Shown in pieces: positions 8,588-17,097 of a DNA stretch of 64,000 nucleotides. The notes beneath the pieces are model-generated. The model worked only from the letters and a program-made list of their open reading frames with translations. It did not search any database and was not told the DNA's origin. The stretch lies in the NCBI RefSeq assembly GCF_020535545.1, contig NZ_CP084752.1, forward strand, positions 2,817,501 to 2,881,500. The letters are read 5' to 3'. The DNA comes from Roseateles sp. XES5 (lineage in GTDB: Bacteria; Pseudomonadota; Alphaproteobacteria; Rhizobiales; Rhizobiaceae). Each line of letters starts with the position of its first letter. Position 1 is the stretch's first letter. The translations under genes were made by a program, and so were the position numbers.

Positions 8588-9442
8588 TCAGATGCTGGCG
8601 GAGACCGTCTCGGCGATGCGCTCGAGGTCCGGATCGGCGGAGGGGCCGACGACGACGAAGGAGGCGTTGCCCTTCTGCCAGGAGATCAGGCCGATGTCGT
8701 TGCGCATGCTCTCGGCCAGTTCCGTCTTGCCCTCGACCGGGTCGCTCTTGAGGAAACAGATGGCGAAGATCTCGTTCTCGGCGTCGCGATAGAGAAGCTG
8801 CGCGGTCGGCTTGCCGCCGGCCACCAGCAGGCGGGCGCCCTCGAAGGTCAGTTTCTGCGCGGTCAGGTCGGGAACGGCGAAGGTCACGCCGGTGCTGGCC
8901 GAAAGCCACTCGACGAGGTGGTTCTTGTCGCTGGCGGGCAGTTCCACCAGATGGCGTGTCTGGCGCGAATAGATGCGGTGATAGTCCGCGATGTCGTCCA
9001 GCCACGTGCGCACGGGCGCGAATTGCGTGGACGCGACCTGGAAGGAGGTCTGCTTCTGTTCGGAGATCAGGTAGCCGGCGGCACCCCCGGCGAGAAACAG
9101 CACGAGCGAGGCGGCCAGCGCCTGCGGCCAGAAGGCGCTGCGGCGCGGGGCAGGCGTGGCGGCGACGGGAATGGCGGCGATGCCGAGCTTCGGCGGTTCA
9201 TCCTCGTTCTTGCCGGCGTCCTTGATGTTGCGCACCAGATCGAGCGGAATCGGCTCCTGAAGCATGCGGTCGAAGGCGCGGGCGCCGAACTCGCTGCCGA
9301 GCTTCAGCTTCTCGTAGACCCCGCGCGCCTGATCGTCCCGGGCGAGGATCGCGTTGATTTCATCCACTTCCGCCTGCGGTAGCTGGCCGTCGAGATAGGC
9401 CGACAACCGCACTTCGAGCGGGAGACCCTGCGTGCTTTCCAC
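8588..9442 (-). CDS. Membrane anti-sigma factor for the adjacent ECF sigma factor
   Basis: A 284-aa protein starting with GTG, preceded by AGGAGG inside the end of the sigma gene. The N-terminal ~75 residues (LSAYLDGQLPQAEVDEINA) have the form of an anti-sigma domain but lack the His/Cys zinc motif of ZAS factors. One membrane segment lies at about 105-126, and residues 130-284 would be periplasmic. It should hold the sigma factor at the membrane and release it after a periplasmic or redox signal. Only 2 bases separate it from the sigma gene, so they are co-transcribed. The signal cannot be read from the sequence. Confidence 0.85.
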   Translation of the reverse strand: MESTQGLPLEVRLSAYLDGQLPQAEVDEINAILARDDQARGVYEKLKLGSEFGARAFDRMLQEPIPLDLVRNIKDAGKNEDEPPKLGIAAIPVAATPAPRRSAFWPQALAASLVLFLAGGAAGYLISEQKQTSFQVASTQFAPVRTWLDDIADYHRIYSRQTRHLVELPASDKNHLVEWLSASTGVTFAVPDLTAQKLTFEGARLLVAGGKPTAQLLYRDAENEIFAICFLKSDPVEGKTELAESMRNDIGLISWQKGNASFVVVGPSADPDLERIAETVSASI

Positions 9443-9444
9443 GA

Positions 9445-9963
9445 TCAGGCCCTCCTTTCCGTCTGTTCCGAGATCATGGCCGCGAGCCGGATGCGGGCCG
9501 CCGACAGCCGACTCATCACGGTGCCGATCGGTATCCCGAGGATATCCGCCGCCTCGCGGTAGCTGTGGCCTTCGACATTCACCAGAAGGAAGACGCTCGA
9601 CAGTCCCTCCGGCATGGTCATGATCAACTTGTGCAACTGCTTGGCATAGACCGCCTTGTCGGCCGATGCCTCGATATGCAGGTTATCCTGCTCGGCGACA
9701 TCTACCGTCCCCGACCCTGTGCGGACCTTTCGCTTGCGGATCTCGTCCACCCAGAGATTGCGCGTCATGGCATAAACCCAGCTTTCCAGCCGGCCTTCCC
9801 CGTTCCAGAGATGGCTTCGCGTGATGGCACGTTCACATGCTTCCTGCACGAGATCGTCGGCATCACTGCTGTTGCGCGTCAGCGTCATGGCAAAACGACG
9901 CAACTTTGGCAGCAAGTTGACCAATTCTCGCCGGAACTCATTCGATTCTGCCGTCGGACGCAT
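9445..9963 (-). CDS. ECF (group 4) RNA polymerase sigma factor
   Basis: A 172-aa sigma-70 family protein with region 2 at about 20-85 (SDADDLVQEACERA, WVYAMTRNLWVDEIRKRK) and region 4 at about 110-165 (LSSVFLLVNVEGHSYREAADILGIPIGTVMSRLSAAR compressed here to its key stretches). No C-terminal extension is present. It directs RNA polymerase to a small regulon, probably of envelope or oxidative stress type. The anti-sigma gene follows immediately. No PhyR or NepR is nearby, so it is not the general stress EcfG locus. ECF factors are usually autoregulated; see the candidate promoter upstream. Confidence 0.93.
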   Translation of the reverse strand: MRPTAESNEFRRELVNLLPKLRRFAMTLTRNSSDADDLVQEACERAITRSHLWNGEGRLESWVYAMTRNLWVDEIRKRKVRTGSGTVDVAEQDNLHIEASADKAVYAKQLHKLIMTMPEGLSSVFLLVNVEGHSYREAADILGIPIGTVMSRLSAARIRLAAMISEQTERRA

Positions 9964-10062
9964 TGCTTTTCCAAGGAAACGTTCGGGATCAAAACTCTAT
10001 TCGCCCCCGGCTGGGCAGCGACCGTCTGATATGAAACATTCTTCCTTGGGTCCGCAAGCACG

Positions 10063-10087
10063 AACGGCACGCCGAAACGCAGTTTCC
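10063..10087 (-). promoter_or_regulatory. Candidate ECF-type promoter upstream of the sigma gene
   Basis: On the minus strand GGAAAC (10082-10087), a 15-base spacer and CGTT (10063-10066) resemble the GGAAC-N16-CGTT type of ECF promoter and point at the sigma gene, leaving a 5' region of about 90 bases. Match by eye only. Confidence 0.3.
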
Positions 10088-10158
10088 CGCGTTCCTCAAC
10101 GATTGTCCCCCGTCTTGGCCGGCGCCGTCCCGTTTTCGGACGACGCCGGGCGAGGGCG

Positions 10159-10791
10159 TCAATAGGTGGTACGTTCGCCGCCAAGCGATTGCAGCAGCGC
10201 GCGATAGGCCCAGGTATTCTCGCCGCCGCGGTCGCGGATCTCGACGAGCTGGACGCGGGCGCCTTCGACGTCGCCCTGTTCGATCAGGGCCTGGCCCATA
10301 TAGGACCGGGCGAGAATGTAGTTCTCGTCCTTCTGGAGGGCGCGCTTGTAGTAGCTCATGCCCAGCGCCATGTCGCCGAGCTTGCGGGTGTTGTAGCCCA
10401 TGTAGTTGAGGATGCGCGGATCTTCCTGGTTATAGGCGGCGCGTAGCGCGCGAAGGGCATTTTCGTGCTGGCCGGCATAGGCGAATTCGCGCGCGGCTTC
10501 ATAGAGCTTGTCGTCGATCTCGCGCTCGGTCTTCTTCTGCTCTTCCGTCTTGGCCTTGTCGTCGGTCGGCGTGCCTTCGGCCGGCTTGGTTTCGGCCGGC
10601 TTGATATCTTCCGGCGCGACGCATTCCTTCTTTTCCTCATTCCAGATCTTGCCGTCAGTGCAGGTCGTCGTCGTCTCGGTTGCGACCGGCGGCGTGGTCG
10701 TGTCGGAATCGGCCGCCCTTGCGGCCGACAGCGCCGTCAGCGAGACGGCGGCGCAGAATGAAAGCAGCATGGTGTGGCGGAGCATGGTCAT
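10159..10791 (-). CDS. Exported TPR-repeat protein
   Basis: A 210-aa protein with a cleavable signal peptide (residues about 1-27, ending ARA|AD), a Thr/Pro/Lys/Glu-rich linker (30-90) containing two cysteines about ten residues apart, and two to three tetratricopeptide repeats at about 95-200 (EFAYAGQHENALRALRAAY, YMGYNTRKLGDMALGMSYY, YMGQALIEQGDVEGARVQL, shown as key stretches). The start at 10791 is preceded by GAGAGGG; the longer frame has no export signal. TPRs mediate protein contacts, so this is probably a periplasmic assembly or scaffold protein. Partner unknown; the divergent or neighbouring genes give no clue. Confidence 0.8.
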   Translation of the reverse strand: MTMLRHTMLLSFCAAVSLTALSAARAADSDTTTPPVATETTTTCTDGKIWNEEKKECVAPEDIKPAETKPAEGTPTDDKAKTEEQKKTEREIDDKLYEAAREFAYAGQHENALRALRAAYNQEDPRILNYMGYNTRKLGDMALGMSYYKRALQKDENYILARSYMGQALIEQGDVEGARVQLVEIRDRGGENTWAYRALLQSLGGERTTY

Positions 10792-10918
10792 GGGTTCCCT
10801 CTCGATCGGATCGTCTGCCGGACGCTGGCCGTCTTCGAGCGGCCGGTGCGCGGTGATCGCCCGGCAGGCCGCTCTGGAAAGATATGACGAAGGGAGGGGG
10901 GATTTATTCGCGACCGCT

Positions 10919-11821
10919 TTAGAAACGTGTCGTCTCGGCGAGGCTGAGGGCCGCGCCATCGGGCGACAGGGCGTAGCGCTCGCGTTCGACGGTCCAGTTG
11001 CCCGGCGAGCCGGATATCGAGAAGAGATTGTAGCCGGCGGGCGGCTTGTGCCCGCCCGGTCCCTGCGAGGCCGAGGCGATGCCGACGACCGGCACCGGTT
11101 TCGTTTGCCCCGGCAGCCAGTGCACGGTGTTGAGATGGGTATGGCCGTGCAGCACGAGCTCCGCCCCGCCGGTCGAGATGGTCGCGGCAAAACGACGGAT
11201 TCCGATCATGCGCTTGTGGAAGGCGGTCGCGCCGCGGATCGGCGGATGATGGATGAGCACGACGCGGAACAGTCCGGCTTCACCCGCTGCGCGCAACATG
11301 TTCACCGCTTCACGCGCCTGCCGGCTGCCGAAATAGCCGGACGCGGAAAAGGGTGGCGTCGCGACGGCCGTCGAGCAGCCGACGATCGCTACCTGGCCGC
11401 GCACCCGCAGATAGGGAAAGACATGCACGTCCTCCTGCCATTCGGCAGGGGCGGCGTCGCCGCGCATGTAAGGATACCAGGCACGGGTCGATTTCTCATA
11501 GGCGCCGCGCACATAGGCGTCGTGATTGCCGGGGACGAGGGAGACGTTTTCCGGCGTGCCCGCTTCCGGCAGCCAATGCTTCACTGCGGCGATTTCCAGC
11601 CGCGAGGCAAGGTTCACGAGGTCGCCGGTGATCGCCAGGTGATCCGGTGCCTGCCGCTCGATGTCGTCGAGCACGAGGTCGAGCGTGTTCGTGAAGAGGT
11701 GCCGGCGGCGGTTGCGGTGCCAGTTGACGAAGCCGGTGATGCGCTTGGAAAACAGTTCCAGAAAGGTGAGGGCGGGCAGCGGCCCGAGATGGACGTCCGA
11801 TATGTGGGCAAGTCTGAACAT
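10919..11821 (-). CDS. Calcineurin-like metallophosphoesterase
   Basis: A 300-aa binuclear-metal phosphoesterase. All family boxes are visible near their usual positions: HISDVHLG at the N terminus, GDLVN, GNHDAY, HHPP and HGHTHL. It hydrolyses phosphomono- or diesters; the substrate cannot be told. The start at 11821 is fixed by an excellent AAGGAGGGG ribosome site; the frame could run 23 residues further upstream but without one. It is divergent from the Nudix gene at 11932. Confidence 0.93.
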   Translation of the reverse strand: MFRLAHISDVHLGPLPALTFLELFSKRITGFVNWHRNRRRHLFTNTLDLVLDDIERQAPDHLAITGDLVNLASRLEIAAVKHWLPEAGTPENVSLVPGNHDAYVRGAYEKSTRAWYPYMRGDAAPAEWQEDVHVFPYLRVRGQVAIVGCSTAVATPPFSASGYFGSRQAREAVNMLRAAGEAGLFRVVLIHHPPIRGATAFHKRMIGIRRFAATISTGGAELVLHGHTHLNTVHWLPGQTKPVPVVGIASASQGPGGHKPPAGYNLFSISGSPGNWTVERERYALSPDGAALSLAETTRF

Positions 11822-11931
11822 ACCCCTCCTTAGAGCATAAGGTCGCCAAGGGAAACGCAAGGCGTGGATATTCGCGGGCATCTGCCGCATCGTGCCTTGA
11901 TTTGGCCAGGCGCTTGCGGCGAAGTGCCGTC

Positions 11932-12432
11932 ATGGAACAGGACAAGCCCACCGACCTCTCCGCGACCCGAAGCCCGCTCACGCGGCTGGTGACGCGCGTT
12001 CTGCACGGTTATTTCGCGCTCTCGCGCGGCATGACCATGGGGGTGCGGGCGGCCTGTTTCGACGGGGAGGGGCGTGTCTTCCTGGTGCGCCACAGCTACG
12101 TGCCGGGCTGGCACCTGCCGGGCGGCGGCGTGGAGCGGGGCGAGACGGCGCTGGAGGCGCTGGCGAAGGAGATGCGGGAAGAGGGCAATCTTGCCATCGG
12201 CGACGCGCCGCGGCTCGTGCATGTCTATTTCAACCGCCAGACCAGCAAGCGCGACCATGTGCTGCTCTATCGCTGCGACGGCGTTGCCCAGACCGCGCCG
12301 CGCCTCAAGGACCGCGAGATCGTCGAGGCCGGTTTCTTCACGCTCGACGCCCTGCCGGCCGCGACCACCGCGGCCACCCGCCGGCGGCTGGACGAGCTTG
12401 CCGGACGGGCGCCTTTCGCGGATTTCTGGTAG
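11932..12432 (+). CDS. Nudix hydrolase
   Basis: A 166-aa protein with a Nudix box at about 63-86 (GGGVERGETALEALAKEMREEG), where Lys replaces the usual Arg at the start of the REUXEEXGU half. The family hydrolyses nucleoside diphosphates linked to another moiety; the substrate is not predictable. The ATG at 11932 is preferred over a TTG ten codons upstream. It ends one base before the convergent reductase gene. Confidence 0.88.
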   Translation: MEQDKPTDLSATRSPLTRLVTRVLHGYFALSRGMTMGVRAACFDGEGRVFLVRHSYVPGWHLPGGGVERGETALEALAKEMREEGNLAIGDAPRLVHVYFNRQTSKRDHVLLYRCDGVAQTAPRLKDREIVEAGFFTLDALPAATTAATRRRLDELAGRAPFADFW

Positions 12433-12433
12433 G

Positions 12434-13420
12434 TCAGGCGGCCTTCAGCCGGTCCCGGCCGTGCGGGGAGGCAAGGTCGATTTCCGGGCCGACGGGCACG
12501 ATGCCGGTCGGATTGATCATCGTGTGGCTGCGGTAATAGTGCTCCTTGATGTGGCGCATGTTCACCGTCTCGGCGACGCCTGGCACCTGATAGAGATCGC
12601 GCAGGTAGCCATAGAGGTTCGGGTAGTCGGCGATGCGGCGGATGTTGCACTTGAAGTGGCCGACATAGACCGGATCGAAGCGCACCAGCGTCGTAAAGAG
12701 CCGCCAGTCGGCCTCCGTGATGCGGTCGCCGGTGAGATAACGCTTCGTCGAAAGCCGTTCCTCCAGGCTATCCAGCATGGCGAAAAGCTTGCCGACACTG
12801 CCTTCATAGGCATCCTGCGTCGTGGCGAAGCCGGCCTTGTAGACGCCGTTGTTGACGGTGTCGTAGATGCTGTCGTTCAGCGCATCGATCTCGGCGCGCA
12901 GGATTTCCGGGTAGAAATCGTCGCGCGAGCCTGTCAGGTGGTCGAAGGCGGAATTGAACATGCGGATGATCTCGGCCGATTCGTTCGAGACCATGCGGTT
13001 CTGCTTCTTGTCCCAGAGGACGGGCACGGTGACGCGGCCGGAATAGTGCGGATCGGCCTTGAGATATACCTCGTAGAGCATCGAAGCGCCGAACAGCGCA
13101 TCCAGCGTGCCGCCGTTCTCGCCCTTGAATTCCCACCCCTTGGCCAGCATCAGCGGATCGACGACCGAAACGGTGATCAGGTCTTCCAGCTTTTTCAGCT
13201 TGCGGAAGATCAACGTGCGGTGCGCCCAGGGACAGGCATAGGAGACATAGAGATGGTAGCGGCCGGCCTCTGCGGCAAAGCCGCCTTCGCCGGTCGGGCC
13301 GGGCGCGCCATCCGGGGTGATCCAGTTGCGGAACTGCGAGACGGAGCGCTGGAAATGGCCCTTCGTCGCCTTCGTATCGTACCAGACGTCGTGCCAGACG
13401 CCGTCAACGAGCATGCCCAT
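12434..13420 (-). CDS. Glutathionyl-hydroquinone reductase (Xi-class glutathione transferase)
   Basis: A 328-aa enzyme of the YqjG/PcpF family that reduces glutathionyl-hydroquinones with GSH. The catalytic Cys is in YACPWAHR near residue 62 in the thioredoxin-like N domain, followed by the all-helical GST C domain (about 150-300) and the conserved HYYRSHTMINPTGIVP stretch near the C terminus. The start at 13420 is set by AAGGAG six bases upstream. Cytoplasmic; a quinone-detoxifying role is inferred from the family. Confidence 0.95.
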   Translation of the reverse strand: MGMLVDGVWHDVWYDTKATKGHFQRSVSQFRNWITPDGAPGPTGEGGFAAEAGRYHLYVSYACPWAHRTLIFRKLKKLEDLITVSVVDPLMLAKGWEFKGENGGTLDALFGASMLYEVYLKADPHYSGRVTVPVLWDKKQNRMVSNESAEIIRMFNSAFDHLTGSRDDFYPEILRAEIDALNDSIYDTVNNGVYKAGFATTQDAYEGSVGKLFAMLDSLEERLSTKRYLTGDRITEADWRLFTTLVRFDPVYVGHFKCNIRRIADYPNLYGYLRDLYQVPGVAETVNMRHIKEHYYRSHTMINPTGIVPVGPEIDLASPHGRDRLKAA

Positions 13421-13525
13421 GATGATCTCCTTTTTGCCGCGTCCTGCGGCCTGAACTTGCATCCATAGATAGCGCATGGGGCAAGGCTGGATAGGCGCAT
13501 TTTGGTGAACGGTGCGTTTTGCGCT

Positions 13526-13553
13526 TTGACATCGGAAAAATATCTGCTATCCG
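13526..13553 (+). promoter_or_regulatory. Promoter of the leader and acetyltransferase gene
   Basis: A perfect TTGACA (13526-13531) is followed after 16 bases by TATCCG (13548-13553). The expected start is near 13560, giving a 5' leader of about 140 bases that contains two tiny ORFs. Confidence 0.65.
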
Positions 13554-13598
13554 CGCAGACCAGCACCGGCACTTCAGCCGGCGAGGAAGACGATCCGC

Positions 13599-13631
13599 AT
13601 GTTCTACACGGGAACCCCACGACGACGCTGA
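13599..13631 (+). CDS. Short upstream ORF 1 (10 aa)
   Basis: ATG followed by nine sense codons (MFYTGTPRRR) and TGA. GAGGAAG lies 9 bases upstream, so it should be translated. The TGA shares its A with the ATG of the next short ORF. Reading a leader role from this arrangement is inference. Confidence 0.45.
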   Translation: MFYTGTPRRR

Positions 13632-13666
13632 TGCTCCTGCTGCGCCCCCTTGCGGCGGCGCGATAA
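13631..13666 (+). CDS. Short upstream ORF 2 (11 aa), coupled to ORF 1
   Basis: ATG overlaps the preceding stop codon (TGATG) and encodes MLLLRPLAAAR, then TAA. Three Leu codons in a row and a GCGCC...GGCGGCGC inverted repeat within the ORF suggest a regulatory leader peptide. It ends 35 bases before the acetyltransferase start. Confidence 0.45.
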   Translation: MLLLRPLAAAR

Positions 13667-13701
13667 CCCGCATCCCTCGCTCGTATCCGGTTCCCCGATC
13701 C

Positions 13702-14226
13702 ATGAACATGCTGAAGCACGACATCGTCTACCTGACGGAACACGCCTCCCACGACGACGCCATCGAACATATCAACGAAGAAGCCTTCGGTCCCGGCCGG
13801 CATGTTCGTGCCGCCGCGCGCATCCGCGAGCAGGGTCCGCACGACCGGTCGCTGTCCTTCGTCTGCACGGACGATGGCGAGACGATCGCCTCGGTGCGGA
13901 TGACGCCGGTTCTGGCCGGCGGCGTGAAGGCGCATCTGCTCGGCCCGCTCGCCGTGCGGCCCTCGCACAAGAACCGGGGCATCGGCCGGGAGTTGCTGCG
14001 CATCGCTTGCGCCGCCGCCCAGCGGAAGGGATCCGAAGCGGTCGTGCTCGTTGGCGATCCGCCCTATTACGGCCCGCTCGGTTTCGAGAAGGTCGCCTGG
14101 AATGCGTTGGCCTTCCCCGGCCCGGTGGATCCGGCCCGGGTGCTGGTCATGCCCTTCGCGGAGGACACGCATGCGCGGCTGAACGGCGTCATCGCCTGGC
14201 GGGACGACGGGTCGCAGGAGCTGTAA
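13702..14226 (+). CDS. GNAT-family N-acetyltransferase
   Basis: A 174-aa protein of the GNAT fold in the YhbS-like group. The acetyl-CoA loop is visible as PSHKNRGIGRELL (R-G-x-G), preceded by LGPLAVRP and followed by LVGDPPYYGPLGFEKV, a stretch typical of YhbS-type proteins. The substrate is unknown. The first in-frame ATG after the short ORFs is used; no good ribosome site precedes it, which fits translation controlled by the leader. Confidence 0.85.
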   Translation: MNMLKHDIVYLTEHASHDDAIEHINEEAFGPGRHVRAAARIREQGPHDRSLSFVCTDDGETIASVRMTPVLAGGVKAHLLGPLAVRPSHKNRGIGRELLRIACAAAQRKGSEAVVLVGDPPYYGPLGFEKVAWNALAFPGPVDPARVLVMPFAEDTHARLNGVIAWRDDGSQEL

Positions 14227-14309
14227 TCCCGGTGCCTTGCTTTCACCCCGTTCCCTGCCCGCAGGCGGGGAGAGGGGGCGGCAGCCGAATGAGGCTCCGC
14301 GAATGCGGT

Positions 14310-14846
14310 TCAGTCCTTCAGTTCCATGAAACGGATGCGGTTCTGGAAGGGGTCGGTGACCTCCACTTCCAGCCGGGAGCCTTCGTCCTCCAGCCCCGGC
14401 TTCATGTAGCGGTAGTTCTTGCCGATCAGCTCCTTCTGGAAGGCGCGGATGCCTTTCATGTAGACGACCATGTTGCCGCCGGGCGTCGCATCGCCCGCAT
14501 GTTCGGAAAGATGCAGGCGCAGCCCGTCGCGGGAGACCTGCGTGTAGAGCGGGAAATTGTCGCCGTAGCGATGTTCCCAGTCGACGGAGAAGCCGAGAAA
14601 GCCGAGATAGAATTCATGCGCCTTCGCCACGTCGAAGATGCGCACGATCGGCACGGCCTGCTCGAAGGCCACGCCGTTTTCCGGCGGCTTGGCCTCGATC
14701 TTCGCGGAGAGGATGTTCCACGTCTCCACGCCGAACTGGCGGGCGACGGTTTCGAGGGCTTCGCTGTGGGAGATCTCGATGTTGCGGGCGGCCAGCGTTT
14801 CCCGCATGGCTTTCGCCATGGCCTTGGCATCGCGAAAATCGCGCAT
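14310..14846 (-). CDS. Glyoxalase/bleomycin-resistance superfamily protein with N-terminal helical domain
   Basis: A 178-aa two-part protein. Residues 1-50 (RDFRDAKAMAKAMRETL...VETWNILSAKI) form the small helical domain often found fused to these proteins, and residues about 60-178 are a vicinal-oxygen-chelate fold of bleomycin-resistance type (VPIVRIFDVAKAHEFYLGFLGF). It may bind and sequester a small toxic molecule. The start at 14846 follows AAGGAA; the ORF could extend 35 residues but without a ribosome site. Convergent with the acetyltransferase gene. Confidence 0.8.
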   Translation of the reverse strand: MRDFRDAKAMAKAMRETLAARNIEISHSEALETVARQFGVETWNILSAKIEAKPPENGVAFEQAVPIVRIFDVAKAHEFYLGFLGFSVDWEHRYGDNFPLYTQVSRDGLRLHLSEHAGDATPGGNMVVYMKGIRAFQKELIGKNYRYMKPGLEDEGSRLEVEVTDPFQNRIRFMELKD

Positions 14847-15023
14847 GTCCGTTCCTTTCGTTCCGGCGAAGTCCCCGTCAGTGCCCGCATTGCCGACGCC
14901 TTCGCCCAACGATGAACGGTGGAGAAAGGTTGTTCTGGAGGCGTTCGCCATGCCTTCTTCAAAGGCGCGGGTCTGCCGGCCGCCTCCGGCCGTGCCGCAA
15001 GACTAGCCGAAAAGGCAGGGAGG

Positions 15024-17096
15024 TCAACGCCCCTCGCGGTACCACATGGCGGAGAAGGCGAGCAGCAGCAGGCCGACGCCGGCAAAGCCGGCGAAGAGCG
15101 GCAGCGAGTCGATGCCCTTCAGCACCGTCTCGTCCGTCATGCGCAGCGACAGTCGATTTTCGTCAATTGCGCGCACTGCACCGGAAACGGGCAGCAGCGG
15201 CGGCAGGGAGATGGCCTCGCCATTTTCGCCGACCAGCCGGCGCACGGTGCCTCTGGTGGTCTCGGCGAGTGGCTTCAGTGTCTCGGTCGTCGAGATCGTC
15301 GCCTTGAACTCCGGCGCATCGACCGCGCCGACATGGACGAGGGCAGTGAGGTCGCCGTTGGCGATCTCGTAAAGCCCGGTCTCGGTCGTGCGCACCTCCG
15401 CGCGGTAGAGGCCGGGTTCGGCCTCGGTCAGCGTCGCGCGCTCCGTCTTGCCGGACGGCAGTTTCAGGATGGCTTCGCCGGGTGCGTCACCGATGGTCTG
15501 GCGGTTGATCTGCAATGTACGGCCGAAGGTGCGGGCGGTCAGCGCCTCTTCCTCCAGCGCCGGTTCCTGCATCAGCCAGTGCGCGGTGCGCCGGTAGAGC
15601 GAGACATGCGGGCCGCCGCCTTCGAAGCCGCGCGCCCAGAGCCAGCCCTGGTCGGAGAGCAGCATGGCGACGCGCCCCTTGCCGACGCGGTTGAGCACCA
15701 GCAGCGGCTTGCCGCCCTCGGCCTCCATCACGACATTGCCCTCGGGGCGCTGGACATCGACCGTGCGGAACCAGCGGCCCCAATGTGGCGGCTCGTCATT
15801 CGCGCCTTCGAGGCCACGCGTGACGGGGTGCTTGCGGCCCTCCTGCGAGAGGCGCGGATAGAAGGGGGCCTCGTTCATCGCGCCGGTCGGGGTTGCCGGC
15901 AGCACGGCGGCCAATGGCGTTCCGGCGATGGAATCACTGCCCGCATGCTCCGGTCCCGCCGCGATCAGCAGCGCGCCGCCGTTTTCGACATATTGCGCGA
16001 TGTTGTCGTAGTAGAGGATCGGCAGCACGCCGCGGTGCTGGTAGCGGTCGAAGATGATGAGGTCGAATTCGTTGATCTTGTCGACGAAGAGTTCGCGTGT
16101 CGGGAAGGCGATCAGCGACAGTTCGTTGATCGGCGTGCCGTCCTGCTTTTCCGGCGGGCGCAGGATGGTGAAGTGCACGAGGTCGATGGCGGTGTCGGAC
16201 TTCAGCAGGTTGCGCCAGGCACGTTCGCCCGCATGCGGCTCACCGGAGACCAGCAGCACGCGCAGGTTCTCGCGGATGCCTTCGATGACATGGACGGCGC
16301 GGTTGTTGGCCGTGGTGATCTCGCCCTCGACCGGCGCGACTTCGAATTCGAGGATGTTGTTGCCGCCGCGCGGCACGGTGAAGCCGAGCGGCTGCTCGGT
16401 GCCGGGCTGGGCGATTTCTGAGGCGATCTCGTTGCCGTTGAGGCGCACGGTCACGCGGGCAGCTTCGCTGGTGCCGACGCCGTCGTCCACCACGCGGAAC
16501 TTCAATTCCTGCGGCTCGCCGACGATGCCGAAGCGCGGCGCGCTGACCACCTCGATGCGACGGTCGAATTCGTCGGGCCGGCCCGTGACGAGCGCATGCA
16601 CAGGGGCGTCGAAGCCCGAGAAGGCGGACGCCGCAGGGATATCGTGCACCTGGCCGTCGGTGATGAAGATGGCGCCGCCGACGCGCGAGCGCGGCACGTC
16701 GGCAATGGCGGAATTCAGCGCCTCGAAAAGGCGGGTGGAGGGCGTGTCCGAGGTGCCGTCGTCGCCGGCCTCGACGATGCGCGGCTCGATGCGCGGATAG
16801 CGGGCGAAACGCTCCTTGAGCCCTTCCAGCGCGGCGTTCGTCTGGGCGGTCCGCTCCTCGCTGTCCTGGCTCTGGCTGCGGTCGACGATGACGGGAACGA
16901 CGGTCGACAGCGCCTCGCGGTCCTCCTGGAGAAAGACCGGGTTGGCGAGCGCCAGCACGAGGAAGGCAAGCGCCAGGGCACGCAGAAACGCGCCGCGCAG
17001 GCCGCGCCAGAAGCCGAGGGCGGCCAGCGCCAGTCCGGCAAGGCCGATGGCGGCAATGGCGATCCAGGGCAGGAAGGGGGAGAACTGAAGCGTCAT
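15024..17096 (-). CDS. Large membrane protein of the MoxR operon (last gene), VWA/glutamine amidotransferase-like
   Basis: A 690-aa protein with two membrane segments near the N terminus (about 10-28 and 36-56) and one near the C terminus (about 662-683), so most of the chain is periplasmic. Residues 65-180 resemble a von Willebrand factor A-like region (VVPVIVDRSQS, AIFITDGQ); the middle part has a class I amidotransferase-like fold stretch (LLVSGEPHAGERAWRNLL, ALLIAAGPEH). It starts one base after the stop of the upstream gene and closes the MoxR-DUF58-BatA-type operon, whose products are thought to act in envelope protein maturation. Confidence 0.75.
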   Translation of the reverse strand: MTLQFSPFLPWIAIAAIGLAGLALAALGFWRGLRGAFLRALALAFLVLALANPVFLQEDREALSTVVPVIVDRSQSQDSEERTAQTNAALEGLKERFARYPRIEPRIVEAGDDGTSDTPSTRLFEALNSAIADVPRSRVGGAIFITDGQVHDIPAASAFSGFDAPVHALVTGRPDEFDRRIEVVSAPRFGIVGEPQELKFRVVDDGVGTSEAARVTVRLNGNEIASEIAQPGTEQPLGFTVPRGGNNILEFEVAPVEGEITTANNRAVHVIEGIRENLRVLLVSGEPHAGERAWRNLLKSDTAIDLVHFTILRPPEKQDGTPINELSLIAFPTRELFVDKINEFDLIIFDRYQHRGVLPILYYDNIAQYVENGGALLIAAGPEHAGSDSIAGTPLAAVLPATPTGAMNEAPFYPRLSQEGRKHPVTRGLEGANDEPPHWGRWFRTVDVQRPEGNVVMEAEGGKPLLVLNRVGKGRVAMLLSDQGWLWARGFEGGGPHVSLYRRTAHWLMQEPALEEEALTARTFGRTLQINRQTIGDAPGEAILKLPSGKTERATLTEAEPGLYRAEVRTTETGLYEIANGDLTALVHVGAVDAPEFKATISTTETLKPLAETTRGTVRRLVGENGEAISLPPLLPVSGAVRAIDENRLSLRMTDETVLKGIDSLPLFAGFAGVGLLLLAFSAMWYREGR

Positions 17097-17097
17097 G

